DNA of 64,000 bases from Clostridia bacterium. Lineage in GTDB: Bacteria > Bacillota > Clostridia > Christensenellales > Aristaeellaceae. The translations under genes and the position numbers were made by a program. Positions 57,819 through 64,000 of this stretch are shown piece after piece. The notes under the pieces are model-generated. The model made no database searches and had not been told where the DNA came from. It was given only the letters and a program-made list of their open reading frames with translations. Positions within the stretch are counted from its first letter, which is position 1; every line of letters begins with the position of its first letter. Location: positions 1 through 64,000 of the forward strand of contig JAGBBA010000072.1 of the NCBI GenBank assembly GCA_017938695.1. Direction: 5' to 3'.

Positions 57819-57846
57819 TATACCACCCGGGCCTTTCTATCGTATC
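57819..57846 (+). promoter_or_regulatory. Shared ECF-type promoter, copy for the peptide 6 operon
   Basis: TATACC (57819-57824), a 16-base spacer and CGTATC (57841-57846) precede AACAAGCAAAGAAAGCATAA and the ribosome site of peptide 6. Confidence 0.65.
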
Positions 57847-57880
57847 AACAAGCAAAGAAAGCATAAGGAGGAAGCAAGCC

Positions 57881-58189
57881 ATGACGGGAAAGAACGAGCC
57901 GGAAACCAGAGCGGTGGAGCTGAGTGATGACCATCTGGAGCAGGTGACCGGCGGCGAGGGACTGAAGGTGCCCACCGTGGGCGACAAGATCATTGAAACC
58001 TGCGAGAATTTCACCTGCGTGTGGTGCGGCTGCGGGAAAACCCCGGGCAAGTCCGGCCACCACTGCGAGCCCCAGGGCGGAGAAGCATTCCCCGATATCT
58101 CCTGGTTTGACTTCACCTGTTCCAACTGCGCGAAGGAGTCCACCTGCTCGCTGGCACACCGCAGGGCGGGCGTCTGCCCCAGGCCCTGA
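57881..58189 (+). CDS. Cys-rich double-glycine leader peptide (peptide 6)
   Basis: The 102-residue peptide has a 25-residue leader ending LSDDHLEQVTGG. The 77-residue core holds nine cysteines, including FTCVWCGCGK, a GHHC segment, TCSNCAKESTCS and a final Cys near the C-terminus (GVCPRP). Several CxxC pairs suggest zinc binding, disulfides or modification. AAGGAGG precedes the ATG. It is followed after 42 bases by the Nif11-leader peptide gene. Confidence 0.75.
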   Translation: MTGKNEPETRAVELSDDHLEQVTGGEGLKVPTVGDKIIETCENFTCVWCGCGKTPGKSGHHCEPQGGEAFPDISWFDFTCSNCAKESTCSLAHRRAGVCPRP

Positions 58190-58231
58190 CGAAGGACCTT
58201 CCTGAACCTGGACAAGAAAGGAGTTTTGACC

Positions 58232-58576
58232 ATGACCGAAAACATGAAGAGATTCCTGGAGGCTGTTTCCAAAGATGAGGAGCTGACCGCCAAGGTCGGT
58301 ACGCTGGGCATGGAAGAGTTGATCGCCCTGGCCAAGGAGCTGGGCATCGAACTGACCGAGGCTGATTTTGCCAAGCCCACGGGCGAACTGGACGACGACG
58401 AGCTGGACGCAGTGTCCGGCGGTGGCGACGTGAGCTGCGCCTGTGCCATGGGCGGCGGCGGCACCAAGGACAGCAACGACAAGACCTGCGCCTGCGTGCT
58501 GGCTGGCGGCGGTTACTCCAAACAGGGCGGCGAACGCTGCGTGTGCGGCTTTGCCGGTTATGGCTACGATACCTGA
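58232..58576 (+). CDS. Nif11-leader RiPP precursor with three CxC units at 17-residue period (peptide 7)
   Basis: The 114-residue peptide has a Nif11-type leader (1-64; MKRFLEAVSKDEEL, LIALAKELGIELTEADF, LDDDELDAVSGG). The core (65-114) has six cysteines, all in CxC pairs: 69/71, 86/88 and 103/105, exactly 17 residues apart. Each pair is followed by three residues and a Gly-rich run (CACAMGGGG, CACVLAGGG, CVCGFAGYG). A hairpin and then a radical SAM/SPASM gene follow, so the core is the probable substrate for Cys-based crosslinking. The ATG at 58232 follows AAAGGAG by 8 bases. Confidence 0.88.
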   Translation: MTENMKRFLEAVSKDEELTAKVGTLGMEELIALAKELGIELTEADFAKPTGELDDDELDAVSGGGDVSCACAMGGGGTKDSNDKTCACVLAGGGYSKQGGERCVCGFAGYGYDT

Positions 58577-58591
58577 TCCAACGATCATGCA

Positions 58592-58618
58592 GGGGCTGTG
58601 AGCATCTTCACAGCCCTT
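58592..58618 (+). terminator. Intercistronic attenuator between peptide 7 and its maturase
   Basis: AGGGCTGTGA pairs perfectly with TCACAGCCCT around a short loop and is followed by TATTG. It mirrors the scfA-scfB arrangement and should favour precursor over enzyme. Confidence 0.7.
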
Positions 58619-58644
58619 ATTGAAAAGGGGAAAAGGGTGATACA

Positions 58645-60063
58645 ATGTTTTACAAGCTGCATGAAAAGCTCCTTCTGCGCGGCTGGCAGAAGCTGCCCTA
58701 TGCGGTGGTGGAAAAAGGCGTGAGTCGCCCCTTGTTCATCACCGCCAAGGAAATGCAGGCCCTTCAGCTGTGCAACGGCCTGATCGACACCTCGCTGCCG
58801 CTGGTGCCCCAGGAGATCCGGGAGCTGCTGGGGCAGATCGAGAAGCGCGGCTTGATTACCCGCTGCCAGCGGGGCGACACCATCCGCCCCGAGCAGGAAT
58901 ACAAGCTTTACCCGGCACGGTACATCCGCACGGCGCACTGGTCCATCACCGGGCACTGCAACTACCGCTGCAAGCATTGCTACATGTCTGCGCCGGACGC
59001 CAAGTTTGGCGAACTGAGCCATGAAGCCATCATGTCCATCGTGCAGCAGCTGGTCGACTGCGGTGTGATGGAGGTGTCCCTCACCGGCGGCGAACCCCTG
59101 GTGCGCAAGGATTTCATGGAGATCGTGGATGCCCTGCTGGCGGGCGGCATCACCATCACCACCATCTATTCCAACGGCAAGCTGGTGACTGACGAGCTGC
59201 TGGATGCGCTGGACAAACGCGGTATCCACCCGGAATTCAACATGAGCTACGACGGCACCGAGGGCTGGCACGACTGGCTGCGGGGCATCCCCAACGCTGG
59301 GAGGATCGTGGAGGACGCCTTCCTGCGCTGTAGGGAGAAGGGCTTTCCCACTGGCGCGGAGATGTGCATCCATCAGGGCAACAAGCATCTGCTGCGGGAT
59401 ACCGTCAACAAACTGGCTGAACTGGGCTGCCGCAGCCTGAAAACCACCCCCATCTCCAACGTGGGCGCGTGGAAGGAAGGCGGCTACGGCGAATCCATCT
59501 CCATCGACGAATTGTATCAGCTTTACCTGGACTACATTCCGCACTACTATGCAGACGGGATGCCCTTGTCTATCCAGCTGGGCGGCTTCTTCTCGGCATC
59601 GCCCGGTGAGATGGAGGCATACGATATCCCCAGCATGAAGAACTGCGCCAACCCGGACAAGACCTGCGTTTGCGGCCACGCCCGGATGGTGATGTACATC
59701 TCCGCCGAAGGCCGCGTCCTGCCCTGTATGGCCCTTTCCGGCATGGACATCCAGCAGGAATTTCCCCTCATCCCTGATATCGGCCTGGCCAATTGCCTTA
59801 CCGACTCCCGCTACATGCGCCTGATCGACACCCGTGCCACCGAGGTGCTGGAGCATAACCCGGAGTGCCGTAACTGCGAGCATGCCCTGCAATGCCTGGG
59901 CGGCTGCCGCGCCAGCGCGCTGGAAACCCACCCGACGGATATCCTCGCGCCCGATGCGGCCATTTGCAGCATCTTCAAGGGAGGCTGGGTGGAAAAGATC
60001 GACAAGGTGATGCAGGCGGTCAGCCCCGGTGCGAAACGCTGGGGAACGGCGGAACAGTTCTAA
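58645..60063 (+). CDS. Radical SAM/SPASM peptide maturase
   Basis: The 472-residue enzyme has an N-terminal winged-helix region like a PqqD-type recognition domain (about 1-85), the radical SAM motif CNYRCKHC (Cys105, 109, 112), GGEP, and a C-terminal SPASM region with many cysteines (CANPDKTCVCGHARM, RVLPCMALSG, CRNCEHALQCLGGC, AAICSIF) for auxiliary iron-sulfur clusters. Enzymes of this build make thioether or carbon-carbon links in ribosomal peptides. The Nif11-leader peptide just upstream is its likely substrate; peptides 1-6 might also be. Confidence 0.9.
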   Translation: MFYKLHEKLLLRGWQKLPYAVVEKGVSRPLFITAKEMQALQLCNGLIDTSLPLVPQEIRELLGQIEKRGLITRCQRGDTIRPEQEYKLYPARYIRTAHWSITGHCNYRCKHCYMSAPDAKFGELSHEAIMSIVQQLVDCGVMEVSLTGGEPLVRKDFMEIVDALLAGGITITTIYSNGKLVTDELLDALDKRGIHPEFNMSYDGTEGWHDWLRGIPNAGRIVEDAFLRCREKGFPTGAEMCIHQGNKHLLRDTVNKLAELGCRSLKTTPISNVGAWKEGGYGESISIDELYQLYLDYIPHYYADGMPLSIQLGGFFSASPGEMEAYDIPSMKNCANPDKTCVCGHARMVMYISAEGRVLPCMALSGMDIQQEFPLIPDIGLANCLTDSRYMRLIDTRATEVLEHNPECRNCEHALQCLGGCRASALETHPTDILAPDAAICSIFKGGWVEKIDKVMQAVSPGAKRWGTAEQF

Positions 60064-60083
60064 AGAAAACAAAATGGCATATG

Positions 60084-60115
60084 AAAAAGGCGGACAGTGC
60101 TTGTCCGCCTTTTTA
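60084..60115. terminator. Bidirectional rho-independent terminator
   Basis: AAAAAGGCGGACA pairs perfectly with TGTCCGCCTTTTT. It separates the peptide island from the convergent ABC importer. Confidence 0.92.
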
Positions 60116-60126
60116 TGTGCATCGCC

Positions 60127-60921
60127 TCAGGACAGCAGTGCGCGGTCGTTCACGAACTCGTCGCCGCTGACACGGGCAAACTGCTCCAGCAGGTTTTCCA
60201 CGGTGAGCTTTTTCTTTTCCTCGCCGGAAATGTCCAGGATGACCTTGCCCTCGTGCATCATGATCAGCCGGTTGCCGTAGGCAATGGCGTCGCGCATGTT
60301 GTGGGTGACCATCATGGTCATCAGGTTGTTCTCTTCGATGATCTGGCGGGACAGGGTGAGCACCTTGTCTGCCGTGCGGGGGTCCAGGGCGGCGGTGTGC
60401 TCGTCCAGGAGGAGGAGCTTGGGCTTTTTCAGCGTGGCCATCAAAAGGGTCAGGGCCTGACGCTGGCCGCCGGAGAGCAGGCCCACCTTGGAGGTCATGC
60501 GATCCTCCAGGCCAAGGCCCAGGGTGCGCAGCTTTTCGCGGTATTCCTCGCGCTCAGCCCGGGTGATGCCGGCGCGCAGGGTTCTGCGCTGGCCGCGGCG
60601 GGCCGCCAGGGCGAGGTTTTCCTCGATCTGCATGGTGGCGGCGGTGCCAGTCATGGGGTCCTGGAAGACGCGGCCCAGCAGCAGCGCACGGCGGTGCTCC
60701 GACAGGTGGGTGATGTCCTGCCCGTCGATGATGATCTGGCCCTCGTCCACGGGCCACACACCGGCGATAGCGTTCAGCGTGGTGGATTTACCTGCGCCGT
60801 TGCCGCCGATCATGGTCACAAAGTCGCCGTCGTTCAGGTGAAGGTTAACGCCGTTGAGCGCGACCTTTTCATTCACGGTTCGGGGGTTGAAGGTTTTTTT
60901 GATGTTGATCAGGTCAAGCAT
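60127..60921 (-). CDS. ABC importer ATPase (TrpZ-like)
   Basis: The 264-residue single-domain ATPase has Walker A GGNGAGKSTTLNAIAG, signature LLSGGQRQALTLLMA, Walker B LLLLDEHTAALD and the switch His in MVTHNM. DEHTAALD and the FQDPMTGT Q-loop are typical of ATPases working with the TrpX/ABC_sub_bind importers. Its start overlaps the permease stop by 8 bases. Confidence 0.88.
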   Translation of the reverse strand: MLDLINIKKTFNPRTVNEKVALNGVNLHLNDGDFVTMIGGNGAGKSTTLNAIAGVWPVDEGQIIIDGQDITHLSEHRRALLLGRVFQDPMTGTAATMQIEENLALAARRGQRRTLRAGITRAEREEYREKLRTLGLGLEDRMTSKVGLLSGGQRQALTLLMATLKKPKLLLLDEHTAALDPRTADKVLTLSRQIIEENNLMTMMVTHNMRDAIAYGNRLIMMHEGKVILDISGEEKKKLTVENLLEQFARVSGDEFVNDRALLS

Positions 60922-61831
60922 GGCTGCGCCCTCCTCTGTTCAGATGGATCTTGCCCTTCCAGTAGGGCAGCGCGAGGAACATCGCAACGACCAGCGCAGA
61001 CAAAAGCTTGAGCAGGTTGGTGTCCAGGCCCAGCCACAACACCACCTGGATGACCACATAGTACAGAACGGCACCGATGACCACGGCAAACAGCTTGGCG
61101 GCAAAGTTAGTGAAGATCTTGCCGAAGATGACGTTGCTGATGATGATCGCCGCCAGGCCGATGACGATGGCACCGCGGCCCATGTTCACATCCACAAAGC
61201 CCTGGTAGTGGGAGTACATGGCAGAGGCCAGGGCGACGATGCCGTTGGCCAGCATCAGGCCGATGATCTTATACACGTTGGTGTTCAGGCCCTGGGCGCG
61301 GGACATGGCCTCGTTGGAGCCGGTGGAGCGCAGGGCTGCGCCGACTTCGCGGCCGAAGAACCAGTACAGCACCGCGATGAGCACCACCACGATGATCAGA
61401 GTGATGAGGATCGGGTTTTGCAGGGAAAGCTCTCTGACATAACGCGAGGACACGATCAGGTCGTACTTCCTGACGTTGACGGCCTGGTTGGCCTTGCCGT
61501 CCATGATGACCAGGTTGATCGAGTACAGGGACAGCTGCGTCAGGATGCCGGACAGAATGCCGGGGATGCCCATGCAGGTGTGGAACAGGCCCGTGACCAG
61601 GCCCGCCAGCATGCCCGCGATGATGGCGCACAAAAGCGCGACCCAAACGTTGACGCCGTTGAGCATCAGCATGATGCACACCGCGCCGCCGGTGGCCATG
61701 GTGCCATCCACCGTCAGATCGGAAAAATTCAGGACATTGTAGGTGATGTACAGGCCGATGGCCATAATGCCCCAGATCATACCCTGCGCCACGGCACCGG
61801 GCATTGCGTTAAGCAGAGTTGCCAAATTCAC
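60914..61831 (-). CDS. ABC importer permease (TrpY-like, BPD_transp_2 family)
   Basis: The 305-residue protein has about eight membrane segments and family motifs (GMIWGIMAIGLYITYNVLNF, DLTVDGTMATGGAV, LRSTGSNEAMSRAQGLN, GRGAIVIGLAAIIISNVIFG). Such permeases pair with TrpX-type binding proteins. It lies downstream of two binding-protein genes and a hairpin at 61858-61887. Confidence 0.88.
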   Translation of the reverse strand: MNLATLLNAMPGAVAQGMIWGIMAIGLYITYNVLNFSDLTVDGTMATGGAVCIMLMLNGVNVWVALLCAIIAGMLAGLVTGLFHTCMGIPGILSGILTQLSLYSINLVIMDGKANQAVNVRKYDLIVSSRYVRELSLQNPILITLIIVVVLIAVLYWFFGREVGAALRSTGSNEAMSRAQGLNTNVYKIIGLMLANGIVALASAMYSHYQGFVDVNMGRGAIVIGLAAIIISNVIFGKIFTNFAAKLFAVVIGAVLYYVVIQVVLWLGLDTNLLKLLSALVVAMFLALPYWKGKIHLNRGGRSHA

Positions 61832-61857
61832 GGTAGCTTCCTCCAGACAGCATGATG

Positions 61858-61887
61858 GGGAAGGGCGGCATGCGATCCGCCCTTCCC
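61858..61887 (-). other. Intercistronic hairpin before the permease gene
   Basis: GGGAAGGGCGG pairs perfectly with CCGCCCTTCCC (11 bp). There is no T-tract, so it more likely stabilises the upstream binding-protein mRNA than terminates it. Confidence 0.65.
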
Positions 61888-61903
61888 GCAGTGTGAAAAA
61901 CGA

Positions 61904-62851
61904 TTAGTTGATCGCCACGTAATCCTCGGGGATGGTGACCTTCAGGATCTCACACAGTTCAGCGTTGTACTTCTTGGTAACGTTGGGGGCAAAGCGGATC
62001 TCCATGGTGGACACATCGGCACCGTTGACCAGGATGTCGTAGGCCATTTCGCCGGTGGCGCAGCCCAGATCGTAGTAGCTGATGGACAGGGTGGCCACGC
62101 CGCAGCCGGAGCAGATGCCCTCTTCACCGGCGATGACCGGCACGCCTTCGGGTTCTACCACATTGCGGATGGCCTCGGTGCAGGAAGCGGCGGTGTTATC
62201 GGTGGGGATGTAGATCACGTCGCTGGCGGCGCAGGCGTTCATGGCAACGGCGGAAACGTCGTTGGAGTCAGCGAAGGCATAGTTGGTGCAGTTGTAGCCC
62301 ATCTCGGTCAGGTAGCCGGTGATAACGTCCACCTGGTACACGGAGTTGGCCTCGGCAGAGCAGTACAGCAGGCCCACTTCCTTGGCGTTGGGGAACAGCT
62401 CCTGCAGCATCTTGGCCTGCTCAGCCAGGGGAGCCAGGTCGGAGGTGCCGGAAACATTCTCGCCGGTGGTGCCGTTCCAGTCGGCCATGTCCAGGGCGGT
62501 GGCATAGTCGGTGACAGAGGTGCCCAGGATCGGGATCTCGGCCGTGCCGGCATAAGCGGCCTGCAGGGCGGGGGTGGCGTTGGCCATGATCAGGTCAACA
62601 TTGGCGGAAATGAAAGAGTTGACGATGGTGATGCAGGTGGCAGATTCGCCGGAGGCATTCTGCACGTCGAAGGTGACCTTGTCGCCCAGCTTTTCCTTCA
62701 GGGTGTCTACAAAGCCTTGGGTGGCTGCGTCAAGGGCGTCGTGCTGCACCAGCTGGCAGATACCGATGGTGTAGGTATCTTCGGCCATGGCGGGGGCGCA
62801 CAGGGTCAGGCACATCAGGGCGGCGGTCAGGATGGCAAACAGCTTCTTCAT
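61904..62851 (-). CDS. ABC_sub_bind (TrpX-like) solute-binding protein, second copy
   Basis: The 315-residue secreted protein has a signal peptide (MKKLFAILTAALMCLTLCAPAMA) and the ABC_sub_bind fold: IGICQLVQHDALDAATQGF, NASGESATCITIVNSFIS, NATPALQAAYA, ILGTSVTDYATALD, GTSDLAPLAEQAKML, GLLYCSAEANSVYQ, DNTAASCTEAI, YYDLGCATGEMA. Related proteins bind tryptophan or tyrosine, but the family also binds other small acids, so the ligand is tentative. GGAGG lies 8 bases before the ATG. Confidence 0.85.
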   Translation of the reverse strand: MKKLFAILTAALMCLTLCAPAMAEDTYTIGICQLVQHDALDAATQGFVDTLKEKLGDKVTFDVQNASGESATCITIVNSFISANVDLIMANATPALQAAYAGTAEIPILGTSVTDYATALDMADWNGTTGENVSGTSDLAPLAEQAKMLQELFPNAKEVGLLYCSAEANSVYQVDVITGYLTEMGYNCTNYAFADSNDVSAVAMNACAASDVIYIPTDNTAASCTEAIRNVVEPEGVPVIAGEEGICSGCGVATLSISYYDLGCATGEMAYDILVNGADVSTMEIRFAPNVTKKYNAELCEILKVTIPEDYVAIN

Positions 62852-62939
62852 TTGGGGTTCCTCCATTCTACATTGCTGTTTTGTATTTTGAAGCCCCTCG
62901 GGTCCTGCTGGCAGGCCCCTCAGGCTGGCTTCCGGTAGG

Positions 62940-63896
62940 TTATTCCTCGATGGGCGCGTAGTCCTCGGGGATGGTCACGCCCAGGTATTCGCACATTTCG
63001 GCATTGACGACCTGGGTGAAGGTGGGGGAGTAGGCGATGGGCAGCTGGGCGATATCGGTCTTGCCCAGCAGGATGTCGCAGGCCATCAGGCCGGTGGCGT
63101 AGCCCAGATCATAATAATTGATGCAGATGGTGGCCACGCCGCAGCCGGAGCAAATGCCCTCGTCGCCGCCGATCACCGGTACGCGCTCCATTTCGATCAC
63201 GTTGCGCAGAAGCTCCGTGCAGGAGGCAATGGTGTTATCCGTGGGGACGAACAGCACATCGCTGCCCTGGCAGGCACTCTGCGCCACGGAGAACACATCG
63301 TTGGTATCGGTAAAGGCGTAGTCGGTGCAGGTGAAACCCAGCTTTTCCAGATGCTGGCGGATGGTGCGCACCTGATAGCCGGAATTGACCTCAGAGGAGC
63401 AGTAGAGCAGGCCCACCTGCTTGGCGTCGGGGAACATGGCCTGCAGCAGGGCGGCCTGGGCGTCCAGGGGAGCCAGGTCAGAGGTGCCGGAAACATTGAT
63501 GCCGGTCACGCCCTCCCAGATGCTCATATCCAGCGCGGCGGGGTAGTCCGTTACCGCCACGCCCAGGATCGGGGTATCGCCGGTGGCGGCACTGGCGGCC
63601 TGCAAAGCCTGGGTGGAATTGGCCAGGATCAGATCCACATCCTCCGCCAGGAAGGCATTGACGATGGAGATACAGGTGCCCGGATCACCGGAGGCATTCC
63701 GCACGCTGACCTGGCACTGCCCGTCCATCTGCTGCGTAACCGCGTCGATGAACCCCTGCGTGGCGTCCTCCAGTGCAGCGTGCTGCTGAAGCTGGCATAT
63801 GCCGATGCGGTAGCTGGGTTCCTCTGCGGATGCGCCGGAAGTGAACATTGCCAACAGAAGCACTGCGGTCATCAGCCATGCTGCGGCTTTTTTCAT
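62940..63896 (-). CDS. ABC_sub_bind (TrpX-like) solute-binding protein, first copy
   Basis: The 318-residue paralogue of the next gene has a signal peptide (MKKAAAWLMTAVLLLAMFTS, ending near ASA) and the same motifs (IGICQLQQHAALEDATQGF, GTSDLAPLDAQAALLQ, YYDLGYATGLMACDIL). Two binding proteins of different sequence before one permease/ATPase pair suggest two ligands sharing one channel. GAGGAGGG lies 6 bases before the ATG at 63896. Confidence 0.85.
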   Translation of the reverse strand: MKKAAAWLMTAVLLLAMFTSGASAEEPSYRIGICQLQQHAALEDATQGFIDAVTQQMDGQCQVSVRNASGDPGTCISIVNAFLAEDVDLILANSTQALQAASAATGDTPILGVAVTDYPAALDMSIWEGVTGINVSGTSDLAPLDAQAALLQAMFPDAKQVGLLYCSSEVNSGYQVRTIRQHLEKLGFTCTDYAFTDTNDVFSVAQSACQGSDVLFVPTDNTIASCTELLRNVIEMERVPVIGGDEGICSGCGVATICINYYDLGYATGLMACDILLGKTDIAQLPIAYSPTFTQVVNAEMCEYLGVTIPEDYAPIEE

Positions 63897-63923
63897 CCCG
63901 ATCCCTCCTCGTTCTCGAATGGA

Positions 63924-63956
63924 AAAGCGGCTTCTCTTTCTAAAAGAAGCCGCTTT
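63924..63956 (-). terminator. Hairpin upstream of the first binding-protein gene
   Basis: AAAGCGGCTTCT pairs perfectly with AGAAGCCGCTTT; on the minus strand the stem ends in TTTTCC. It is either the terminator of an upstream gene beyond the window or an attenuator in the leader of this operon. A full leader RNA such as a T-box cannot be judged because the window ends at 64000. Confidence 0.6.
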
Positions 63957-64000
63957 CATGGTACGGTGCATCACGAAATCTGCTATCTTTTAGGTAAGTA

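Noticed and set aside
48395..60063. Lanthipeptide or nitrile-hydratase-leader (NHLP) locus
   Set aside because: The exporter is NHLM-like, but no LanM/LanB/LanC-type or cyclodehydratase enzyme is present and the leaders are short GG leaders or Nif11-type rather than nitrile-hydratase-type.
1..64000. tRNA, rRNA, tmRNA, CRISPR arrays or prophage structural genes
   Set aside because: None was recognised on reading both strands; a covariance-model search was not possible here.

Overview
The window reads as the chromosome of a GC-rich, endospore-lineage member of the Clostridia, probably a gut or rumen commensal. Evidence: an intact spoIVB, the clostridial hallmark pair scfA-scfB (SCIFF peptide and its radical SAM maturase) beside a TIGR04086-type membrane protein, YesM/YesN-type two-component systems, many sugar ABC importers, strong AGGAGG ribosome sites and sigma-A promoters. 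Species cannot be named; an uncultured Christensenellales/Oscillospirales-like organism is a guess. No rRNA, tRNA, CRISPR array, transposase or integrase was seen.

Layout. 1-6.2 kb: palindromic repeat clusters with a 38-bp inverted repeat around a VanY-like protein that has lost its zinc ligands and an FMN-binding lipoprotein; then two small membrane proteins and a secreted flavin-dependent fumarate-reductase-like enzyme. 6.2-8.4 kb: TIGR04086 protein, scfA, scfB. 8.4-13.9 kb (minus): a xyloglucan-type operon (GH74, GH31, GNAT, ATC-hydrolase-like) behind a promoter with a LacI-type operator. 14-20.4 kb: secreted degenerate trypsin-fold protein, SARP-like regulator, ECF sigma with an unusual peptidoglycan-binding anti-sigma-like protein, spoIVB. 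20.4-23.1 kb: two single-gene inserts (MFS exporter, PfkB kinase), each followed by another copy of the spoIVB 3' end. 23.1-43.3 kb: carbohydrate uptake and sensing. A CUT1 importer lacking its ATPase diverges from a chitobiose-phosphorylase-like GH94, a phosphohexomutase and a kinase/binding-protein/response-regulator triad; a complete CUT2 (YtfQRT-YjfF-like) importer is followed by a second triad. 43.5-48.4 kb (minus): sortase-anchored surface protein, membrane-bound XRE regulator with a secreted partner sharing its ectodomain fold, LprI-like lipoprotein. 60.1-64 kb (minus): TrpXYZ-like ABC importer with two tandem binding proteins.

The most interesting block is 48.4-60.1 kb, a peptide production and export island. 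It has seven small peptides, mostly with double-glycine leaders and Cys-rich or zinc-knuckle-like cores; a Nif11-leader peptide whose core carries three CxC units exactly 17 residues apart; a radical SAM/SPASM maturase; an NHLM-type exporter (very short HlyD-like protein, C39-peptidase ABC protein, second ABC protein); an ECF sigma factor; and a STAS / PP2C phosphatase / HATPase partner-switching module in the same operon as the exporter. Three precursor genes on both strands carry the same promoter (TATACC, 15-16 nt, CGTATC) unlike the sigma-A promoters nearby. The likely logic is that the island's own ECF sigma drives the precursors, the partner switch may gate that sigma or the exporter, the radical SAM enzyme modifies at least the Nif11 peptide, and the peptidase-ABC protein removes leaders during export. 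Functions of the mature peptides are unknown.
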